In this document: positions 55,619 to 64,000 of the stretch, in pieces
Numbering within the stretch: the first letter of the stretch is position 1
How the letters are laid out: each line of letters opens with the position of its first letter
Assembly (NCBI RefSeq): GCF_009905375.1
Contig: NC_133650.1
Span: 305,427,574-305,491,573, forward strand
DNA length: 64,000 nucleotides
DNA from: Apium graveolens
Lineage: Eukaryota > Streptophyta > Magnoliopsida > Apiales > Apiaceae
Direction of reading: 5' to 3'
Position numbers and translations under genes: made by a program
The notes under the pieces: generated by a model
The model's database searches: none
What the model was told of the DNA's origin: nothing
The model's input: the letters and a program-made list of their open reading frames with translations, nothing else

Positions 55619-58600
55619 TTGCAGGGCAATAGGAAGAACATCCTAGTTCTTGATAGTGGATGTTCAGGACATATGACTGAAAATAAAGCCCTGCTATCAG
55701 ACTTTGTGGAGAAAGCTGGAATAGGTGTTTCTTATGGAGATGGCAACATGGGAAGAACTCTGCGATATGGCAATATCAATCTTGGGAATGTCATCATTGA
55801 AAAAGTAGCTCTAGTCTCAAGACTTAAACATAATCTGCTGAGTGTTAGTCAAATCTGTGACAAAGGTTATCATATGGATTTCTTTGAAGAAGACTGTGAA
55901 GTGGTAAGCAAATCTACAGGCAAAGTTGTTCTGAAGGGATACAGGCATGGTAACATTTATGAAGCCAAGCTTTCAACAAGTCCTGATGGTTCTGTAATCT
56001 GTCTGTTAAGCAGAGCATCAATTGAAGAAAGCTGGGATTGGCACAAGAAACTCTCTCATTTAAATTTTAACAATATAAATGAACTAGTCATGAAAGATCA
56101 TGTGAGAGGTCTGCCAAAATCAGTATTTGCTCCTAATGGCCTTTGTGATTTATGTCAAAAGGCAAAACAAAGAAAATCTGCATTCAAGAGCAAGACTAAA
56201 TCTTCAATTCTTGAGCCTTATCACCTACTACATGTTGATCTATTTAGTCCAGTGAATGTCATGTTTATTGAGAAGAAGAAATATGATATGGTCATAGGAG
56301 ATGAGTTTACCAGATACACATGGGTGTATTTCTTGCACACAAAAAGTGAAACTGCATCTATCGTGATTGATCATGTCAAATAACTGGATAAATTGGTCAA
56401 AGACTCTGTGAAAATCATAAGAAGTGATACTGGCACTGAGTTCAAGAATTTGATCATGGAAGACTTCTGCAAAGACCATGGAATAAAACAGGAATTCTCT
56501 GCTCCTGGAACTCTACAACAAAATAGAGTTGTTGAAGCTGCACGAACTATGCTTGATGAAGCAAAGTTACCAACCTACTTCTGGGCTGAAGGTGTGCAGA
56601 CTGCTTGTTTTACTCAGAATGCAACGCTTATCAACAAGCATGGAAAGACACCATATGATATGGTGAAGAAAATGAAGCCAAATCTGAAGCACTTTCATGT
56701 ATTTGGATGCAAGTGTTTTGTTCTTAAGACTCATCCTGAACAGCTATCTAAATTTGATCTAAAAGCTGATGAAGGAATTTTTGTTGGATATCCACTTTCC
56801 ACAAAAGCCTTCAGAGTCTATAATTTAAGAACAAGGGTTGTCATGGAATCTATCAATGTCACTTTTGATGAAAAAAAGATTACTGGACTTGAAGATTTCA
56901 ATGATCATGATCAGCTGAGATTTGAGAATGATGTTTTAAATTCTGATTCTGTAAATTCTGATAGTCTAAATCCTGATACTGCAAACTCTGATGGGTTAAA
57001 CTCTGATGTTATTGAAACTGTGGTGACTACGACTAAGGAAAATGCACCTGTGTATGGGGAGCATATTGAAGATCCAACCTCATCTCAAGAAGCATCAGAA
57101 CCTAGGATAGGCTCTTCAAGTTCTGATTCATCAAGTTCTAATGGGCCAAGTTCTGATAATTCTGGAAACTCAAATTCTGAAGGATCCAACTCAGAGAGCA
57201 TAATTTCAGGGGGAGTATTAGAAAATGTTGATGGAGACAGCAAGGATCATGGGGCAGCATCCAGTTCTAGAGATCATCTTCCATCTACAAGGAAGTGGAC
57301 TAAAGCACATACACCTGACTTGATTATTGGAGATCCTGAAGCAGGTGTTAGAACTAGAAGGGAAACATCAAATGAATGTCTCTATCATTCCTTTCTATCT
57401 CAGACTGAACCAAAGAAAGTGGAAGAAGCTCTTCAATATGCTGATTGGGTGCAAGCAATGCAAGAAGAGTTAAATGAATTTGAAAAAATAAAGTCTGGAC
57501 CCTAGTGCCAAGACCAAAGAATAGATCTGTTGTTGGTACAAAGTGGGTGTTCAGAAATAAAACTGATAATGATGGCATAATTACAAGAAATAAATAAAGG
57601 CTGGTTGCAAAAGGATATTCTCAGCAGGAGGGAATTGATTATGATGAAACATTTACACCAGTTGCTAGATTGGAAGACATAAGGATATTTTTGGCTTATG
57701 CTGCTCAAGTTTAAAGTCTTTCAAGTGGATGTAAAAAGTGCTTTTCTTAATGGAGAATTGGAAGAAGAAGTATATGTTGAACAACCTCCAGGTTTTGTAG
57801 ATTCAAAATTTCCTAATCATGTCTATAGACTTGATAAAGTACTTTATGACCTTAAGCAAGCTCCAAGAGCATGGTATGAGACTTTAGCTCAGTTTCTTAT
57901 GGAAAGTGAATTTAGCAGAGGAACTATTGACAAAACTTTATTCTATCTCAACTATGGAAAGGACTTACTTTTGGTACAGATATATGTTGATGATATCATT
58001 TTTGGTTTTACAAATGACAAACTTTGTAAGAAGTTTTTCAAGCTAATGCAGTCAAGATATCAAATGAGTATGATGGGAGAACTTAGTTATTTTATGGGCC
58101 TTCAAGTCAAGTAGAATGAAGAAGGAACTTTTATTTATCAATCCAAGTACACCAGAAATTTGTTGAAGAAATTTGGAATGCACGACTGTTCAAGTGCATC
58201 CACTCCCATGGCCACTGTAACAAAATTGGATAAGGATACTGGTACATTAGTAGATATTACTGATTACAGAGGTATGATTGGCTCATTACTCTATCTAACT
58301 GCAAGTAGACCTGATATCATGTATGCTACCTATCTATGTGCAAGATTTCAAGCAGATCCAAGAGAACCTCACTAAACAGCTGTGAAAAGAATTTTCAAGT
58401 ACCTTAAGGGTACAGCTGATCTAGGATTGTGGTATCCTGGGGAATCAGACTTTAAGCTCATAGGTTACTCAGATACAGATTTTGCAGGATGCAAAATTGA
58501 CAAAAAGCACAAGTAGAAGCTGCCAATTTCTTGGAGGCAGATTAGTTTCTTGGTTTAGCAAGAAACAAAAGTCAATTTCTATATTAACTGTAGAGGCATA

Positions 58601-58937
58601 GTACATTGCTGCAGGAAGCTGTTGTGCATAAATTCTTTGGATGAAGAATCAATTATTCGATTATGGGTTAATATATTTTAAAATACCTATTTACTGTGAT
58701 AATCAAAGTGCTATTGCTATGACAGGTAATCCAGTTCAGCACTCAATGACAAAGCACATCGGAATCAGGTACCACTTCATAAGAGAACATGTGATGGAAG
58801 GTACAGTGGAATTGCATTTTGTTCCAACAAATCAACAACTAGCAGATATCTTCACAAAACCACTATATGAAGCTACTTTTACAAGATTGGTAAATGAACT
58901 TGGAATGGTTTCAGGTTCTTTCTCTAAATATGTTTAG
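55619..58937 (+). pseudogene. pol of SIRE element B, broken
   Basis: In the gag frame after TAG and TAA. Protease DSGCSGHMTE; integrase zinc part WHKKLSHLNF...CDLCQKAK; core HVDLFSPV and IIRSDTGTEF. A stop (TAA, 56381-56383) replaces a Gln codon. After NRVVE about nine residues that D has are missing, which removes part of the integrase catalytic helix. Acidic Ser/Asn/Asp-rich region (about 56930-57240), then a frameshift near 57490 at the start of RT. RT pieces with [26 protein letters not shown] and YVDDIIFG follow to 58114, and RNase H from about 58380 with YCDNQSAIAMTGNP to the stop at 58937. Inactive. Confidence 0.88.
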
Positions 58938-59805
58938 TTTATGTTCTAATACATCAGACTTTATGATTAGTATTTACATATATTACTATCTTTATGCAAT
59001 CTGTGCTTAAATTGAAATTTTCCTAAGTGCTGATTGTTGTCTGATGTGAATTTCTAAACTCTACTAGTGATATGAATGTTTCTGTGACTATTCAATCCAA
59101 TGAGGATAACTGTGCTAGATGCTGACCTAGTAGTCTCTAATACACTAAAGATCCCATGTTTGAAGTAATTGTTTATGTGGAAATCTTTTAACACAAGCAA
59201 ATTCTGATATTGAGCTTGGTTAGGTTTACTTTGTGTATCTTATTACCAAGTCAAAAACTAGAATAGTGCTTCTTATCTGTTAAGATCTGATGTTGATAAA
59301 TCTTATGGATGTACTAAGTGCTGATATGCCTCATTTATCAAAAGAAAAAGTAAAGAAAAGAAATAAATGTCAGGTACTTCTTTGAGATCTAGAGTAAAAA
59401 TGTGGAAGGGGAGACCCAAGTGCATTGCTGGTAATAAGTAATATGTATTAGAAAAGCAAAAAAATTTCTTGGTGACTTTTCACACTCTATGATTACTAGA
59501 GAAATACTCTGACAACAGCATAAATTCTGATAAGCAGTCGTGACTCACTTACACTGAGAAGCCACTGTAAAAAGGAATTTCAAAAGATGCATAAAATGAG
59601 CACAAAACAGTTGAGGTGGACTCATGCATGAACTCATTCTATAGTAGACTTCAAACTAATGGCAGATTTTGAGCACAGTTCTTAGTTATGCCTTATTTCT
59701 AAGATATACTGAAGTGAATCAGACTTTACTCTTTGTCTGATATTTAGCTGAAAGCACACACTTACACTCCATATGAATGATGAAAATTACTATGGTGATC
59801 AATGT
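58938..59805 (+). other. First part of the pol-ORF3 spacer of element B
   Basis: Non-coding; colinear with 43715-42850 of element D in reverse. Ends with AATGT, the left target duplication of the solo LTR. Confidence 0.7.
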
Positions 59806-62800
59806 TATAACGACTCGTGTATTCTTTTTAATTATTTAATTGTGCAATTATGGAAATTATTAAATAAATAAGATATGTGTGTTGGTTTTGACCGCTATGT
59901 GTTGTTTGATTATTATCCATATGTGATTTATAGTGTACCGGGTTGTCCGCGCGATTAATTTTGGAATCGTATTGAATTGTTTTCACTTTCAAAAGTGGAT
60001 TTATTGCAAATTTATTTGCATAAATATTGGGAATGTTTCTAAAATTGATTTTATGATGTTATAATTACAATAATTATTTTAAGGTTTCTATAAAATTGAG
60101 AAATCAATATTTCATTAATTATTTATCCTTAAATGATTTTCTGAGTATGTTTAATGGTAAAATCCATATTTAATTCTAAAATCCTTCAAAAATTATGAAA
60201 CTCATATTTATTTGAGTTTGGAATATTCTGAGAATTTTAAAATTATTTTGGGAATTTTCAGGAGTCGTTTCACGCGTGCGTCGTTTCGTTATTTATTAAA
60301 AAGCGAGTATAAAGCGCACCTCAGAAGTATTTTTAAAATTTTGAAACTTATATTTTTATTTAATTCGGGATATTTGTAACATTTTAAAACTACTTTTGTA
60401 ATTTTCTGAATTTGTTTAAAATACAGTTTGGATCGTTAATTTCGAAATACGGGTACAAGTTGCGTTTCAATAATGATTTAGAAATTTATGAAAAAATTAT
60501 TTTATTAGTTTAGGATATTTAGAGAATTTTAAAATTATTTTAGCTTTAATTCAAGTAATAATTATTCGCAGAATTATACGTTAAAATATTAAAAAGCGAT
60601 TCGACTTTGGGCTCATAGTCAGGAAGGAGGAGACACGTGTCCTATTAATTGGACACGTGGTTTGTACTCAGCAAGGCAGGAGGGTGATTCATTCTTTTTT
60701 TTATATTTATTGAACATCAATCTCTCTTCTTAGCCTCTCCAATTTCTCTGATTTCTCTATTCTCTCTTTCAAGAGACGATACATACATTTATATATATAT
60801 AAGCTCACGGTTTCTTTCTTTTAGTGTTTTTCGCCGGCTGTGGTCCCTCTTTTCGGTACCGGCCGCTGTCCCTGTCTTTCCCGGTGACCTTGTCGCCGCC
60901 CTACCGCCGTGTTCTTGGCAAGCCGCCGCCGCTAGAATTCCGGCTGGTGGCTGGTTCCGTTTTGGCCCTGTTTCTGCTTGAAATCATGTATATATATACC
61001 TGTGTATATATCTTCGTTGTGATGCTGTTCTATTTCCCTGTTCAGTCCGGTTGCCGCCGAATTAAACTCCGGCGAGGTGACCTGGCCGCGCGTGTGCGTT
61101 GGTCGCCTGGTTCTATTTTGTTGTCACTTTGTGTACGTTGTCTGGAATAATTAATTAATTGTATAATTTCTGCAGGGCTTATTGATTGCAATTCGTGAAA
61201 TAAGTAATTGATACGGGAATTATTAAAAATCAATCGGTTAAACTCGTGAGTGGCATCCGAAATTGGGGTACCTCCGAGATTTCTCCGTCGTCAGCAATGA
61301 CCATCAGTGAGCTGACGGTGGACTGTGATGTTTGTTCTGAGTCCTAAAATTTCAAAATATTAATTTAGTTCGAGAAATATTTATCCGATATTTAGAGTTT
61401 GTATTGAGACTTGGATTTTGTATTGAGACTTGGATTGCGTATTTAATTGTGATTGAGTTATGAATTTGAGTTGACTGGAGTTGTGATTGGTGTATTGTTG
61501 ATTGGTTTGACGTCGAATCGTTTCGACGGGTAGTCCGATAAACAAAAGAGACGCTGCCCGATTTCCGGGAAATTTACCTACGAAAATACGGGAGCGTATC
61601 CGACGATTATCGGGACGTCGAATGGTTACATAGATATATATGTGTTCTATATGGAACTTGATTGTACGATGTGATGAAATAATTTTCTAAAATCCATAAC
61701 CCTGATTTTGTAAAATTACAAATATACGTATTTTCGGAAAACGAATACCAAACCAATTTCTCGAGAATGTAAACCCTGACGGTTGGGTGTGTTGTTATAT
61801 TATAATAATTCATATAATTACGAGTCGAGTTTGAATATCGTTGGGTAAGAATTAGTATCGAGGATATATCAAGCATACCTAGACGTCTAACGTAGGGTAT
61901 TTCGACCCTGTAGGTTATAATCGGGAACCTGAAAGTGGACGATGGACTAGAAATGACCTAGTAATCAGTTGACGAGCTCAGTAGAGTTTTAACAGAAAAA
62001 CCTGAGTGTCGAAGTCGAATCCAATGGGATCTAGTGGTTGGACGTTAAAGCCTGAGCGGCAGAGTCGGATCATAATTGATCAGTATTAGTTGTAAAGCCT
62101 GTAAGGCAAGTACTTCTGAACTTTTCTTCAAGATATATTGCAAATATATTTTTGAACTGTTTCATAACATGTCGCAACTATTCAAAATAACCCATGTTTT
62201 ATATAGCAAGTGTTATAAAGAATTTACCCTTGAACCCTGATATTTCTTGATCTTGAGCCATAAGCCCTATTCTTTATAAAACCATCTTTTGCTGATCCTA
62301 AGATACAAACCACACAAATATGATACTACTTTCCAAATGTATCACTACCAAATACAAAACACTGAAACAAAATTGTTTGAAAACACAGAAACTTTTATAC
62401 TTCAACCATTCTTTATAACATCAAAGAACTATACCCTGAAAATCATTTCTGACCTAATACCGGATGTTGGTACAAATTGAAAACCATTTCTTATACATAC
62501 CCTGAAATCCCCTTGAGATATCCATAAACTTCCTTATGTTTTTATTCAAGTGTTTAACTATTGTTGATTATGAACTTGTTTTATTGGGTTATATCGTTTA
62601 TCATATTGAACTACTTTAGGATTGGATAGTTTTTATATATGTGGACCAGATACGTGGTCAGACCATACCAATGGTCAAGTTAGGCCAATGTGTGCCTTGG
62701 ATCCAGTAATTAGAGCAGTGTTGTGTGCTTGCTCGGGGTTAGTGCGTGACTGATCAGCAGCCTAACCTTGGTTTTTAAAACTTAAAATGAATATCCAATT

Positions 62801-63261
62801 CTAATGAGGAATTAAAAAGCAATGTGATTCCTTTGAATCATCTAATTTGATCATTGTTTAACCTCAGTTATCACTATTATGACTTGCTGAGCTAGTTAGC
62901 TCACCCTTGCGAATCTTATATATATTTTACAGTTGAAAAGAATGTGGATGATAGTGAAGTTCCTCAGTCCAAAGTGCGGGCTAAGGTTCCAGGGAGTTGA
63001 ATCAAGCTAGCAAAAGCTTCATGCGGTATAGAGATAGTCAGATTGTAAGAATGATTATATTATCAATTTTAAGTTAAATTAGTTGGGATTTGATACGCTG
63101 TAATAAAAGTTAAGGTTGTGGCTTGTTTTCATACTTTAACCTGTTGCGATCCGTGGTTTTGTGAAGCAGGGTCATTATAAATAATATTTCTTATACAGGT
63201 TGATATATTATGTTTGTGTTGAGGACCCCAAACTTCTAACCCGGGTTTGGAGGGCGCCACA
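59806..63261 (+). repeat. Probable solo LTR of a Tekay/Del-like Ty3-gypsy element, 3.46 kb
   Basis: Interrupts the spacer of element B; AATGT at 59801-59805 and 63262-63266 is a perfect 5-bp duplication, and removing the insert restores the sequence seen in element D. Ends TATAACGACTCG...GGGCGCCACA fit degenerate gypsy LTR ends. Internal signs of an LTR: a TATATATATATAAG promoter at about 60791-60805, a GC-rich downstream leader with CCGCCGCC (60880-61120), and the phrase GAGCTAGTTAGCTCACCCTTGC (about 62890) known from long gypsy LTRs. No PBS, gag or pol. Orientation is inferred from the promoter and end style. Confidence 0.65.
60618..60805 (+). promoter_or_regulatory. Likely promoter of the long LTR: inverted CACGTG pair and TATA box
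   Basis: GACACGTGTCC (about 60632-60642) and GGACACGTGG (about 60651-60660) form a near-perfect inverted pair containing two G-box cores (CACGTG), which bind plant bZIP/bHLH factors. About 140 bp further lies TATATATATATAAG, followed by a CT-rich leader. This arrangement is what a light- or ABA-responsive plant promoter can look like; activity is not shown. Confidence 0.55.
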
Positions 63262-63266
63262 AATGT

Positions 63267-63876
63267 TGTTTTAGATTAACAGTTTAAGTGTCAGTTGCAT
63301 AAATTCTGAGGACAAGTTCTGATGGAAGTTCTGATGATTATGTTCTGAGGAACCATATCAGTATTTGTGTGAAGAATTACAGAAATAAACATTCACTTTT
63401 TGAGTACAGAAGCCATATTCTGATGACCTTTAAATTCTGATAATAATCAAGTTCTGATGCTTACGTGGCAGTATTTATTTACTTGATTTATTTTTGGTCA
63501 ATACTTGAACGGTTCTATTTTATCAGAATATTGCTTTAAGTGATATAAAGACAGTCATAATTATTTGTTTAGTGGGAACAGTTTTTTTTTAAAAAAAAAC
63601 TGCATGTGCATAGTAATCATTGCTTATTTCTTGTGCCCATTAACTATTGTCTTAGCTGCTGCATGGCTGACAGGTGTACAGACTGTTCAATTTCGTCTTA
63701 ACTGCTGTCAAGTAACGTGTAAAAGTAAAAGAGAGAAAAGATTTTAAATCTTTTACCTACTTTTGTATTCTATACGCTCTCTCTTTTCTTTTATTCGCTC
63801 TATATTTTCTGACGGTTTTTACACAGGCATTTTACCAAACACCTTTCAGGCATTTCTATTTCTCACTTCTTTTTTA
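63267..63876 (+). other. Second part of the pol-ORF3 spacer of element B
   Basis: Resumes TGTTTTAG exactly where 59805 left off and is colinear with element D (42850-42243 in reverse). The part before the third ORF is CT-rich (TACGCTCTCTCTTTTC) and leader-like. Confidence 0.7.
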
Positions 63877-64000
63877 AAGGAACCCAAGGATTTAATCTTT
63901 AATGGAGCAAAGTTCGTCCCCAACAACTATACTGCCATTCTAACCAAGAGTGAAGCTCCGTCGGAACTTCATTTTGTTCAGGACTTCTTGGCTCACAGTA
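63877..64000 (+). pseudogene. Start of the third ORF of element B, initiator codon lost, cut by window end
   Basis: Reads PKDLIFNGAKFVPNNYTAIL and SEAPSELHFVQDFLAHS, matching residues 3-40 of the element D protein. Where D has ATGGCG, B has AAGGAA, so the ATG is gone. The frame is open to the window edge. Confidence 0.75.

Larger units (their letters stand above)
52616..64000 (+). mobile_element. SIRE-type Ty1-copia element B, plus strand, runs off the window
   Basis: 5' LTR (52616-53198), PBS TGGTATCAAAG from 53201, gag (53252-55606), pol (55619-58937), the pol-ORF3 spacer, and the start of the third ORF (63877 to the end). The spacer is split by a 3.46-kb solo LTR (59806-63261). The five bases before the 5' LTR are CTCAT; the other side is beyond the window. 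gag and pol are colinear with element D. Stops and frameshifts make it inactive. Confidence 0.92.

Noticed and set aside
60824..61150. 108-codon ORF with Pro/Arg-rich and hydrophobic segments
   Set aside because: It lies in the GC-rich leader of the probable solo LTR, has no recognisable domain, and GC-rich DNA yields long chance ORFs.
62289..62480. 63-codon ORF in the long LTR
   Set aside because: AT-rich, without similarity to gag or pol; treated as chance.

Overview
This is nuclear DNA from a flowering plant, most likely a eudicot. The evidence is spliceosomal introns with GT/AG borders, a caffeic-acid-O-methyltransferase-type gene, a plant RING-H2 gene, captured pieces of plant nuclear genes, and very dense nested Ty1-copia, Ty3-gypsy, CACTA, MULE, LINE and MITE sequence. 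The abundant SIRE/Maximus-type copia elements and their third ORF resemble those of asterids. I cannot name the species from sequence alone.

Layout. 1-2795: two SIRE-type copia remnants in opposite orientations. The plus-strand element A ends with its 3' LTR inside the gag of a minus-strand, deletion-scarred element A2. 2796-8478: a minus-strand chain LTR-internal-LTR-internal-LTR of a non-autonomous gypsy-like element (LTR about 1.94 kb, internal part only about 200 bp). 9462-10075: a solo SIRE LTR with target duplication TATTC. 10.1-12.3 kb: AT-rich DNA with a degenerate tandem duplication. 12370-13097: an L1-type LINE fragment. 13650-21221: a gag/protease-only gypsy element F, into which copia element E (14283-19287, target duplication CAACC) inserted. 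21297-22687: a small CACTA transposon carrying a piece of a saccharopine-dehydrogenase-like gene. 23.6-30.5 kb is the only stretch with resident genes: a four-exon O-methyltransferase gene with a one-base frameshift (24012-25538), a decayed copy of its last exon, a MULE-like element filled with a 176-bp satellite, and a RING-H2 gene (29404-29775, minus). 30513-49992: the nearly full-length SIRE element D on the minus strand (target duplication ATAGA), whose 3' LTR is split by a 7.2-kb CACTA transposon (30526-37720). 49.5-51.5 kb: a tandem duplication of about 954 bp spanning the outer part of D's 5' LTR, its flank and part of a MITE. 52616-64000: another SIRE element, B, on the plus strand, interrupted by a 3.46-kb probable solo LTR (59806-63261) and running off the window.

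The most striking object is the CACTA transposon at 30526-37720. Between good terminal inverted repeats, a CAC target duplication and subterminal ACAACGG repeats it carries 13 copies of a 174-bp satellite. It also carries fragments of four unrelated host genes, all on the plus strand and with most splice sites still visible: a type I DnaJ/HSP40 gene (leader plus exons 1-4), a YABBY transcription factor, the large subunit of ADP-glucose pyrophosphorylase, and an actin-depolymerizing factor. No transposase is visible, so it looks like a non-autonomous, multi-gene Pack-CACTA. A core of about 60 bp of its satellite also occurs, inverted, in the satellite of the unrelated MULE-like element 4 kb away.

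Order of events from the nesting: D inserted first at the ATAGA site, then the CACTA element landed in its 3' LTR, and separately the outer edge of its 5' LTR was tandemly duplicated. E inserted after F, A after A2, and the 3.46-kb LTR after B. All retroelement ORFs seen are broken; many of the stops fit C-to-T or G-to-A changes, as expected for methylated, silenced copies.
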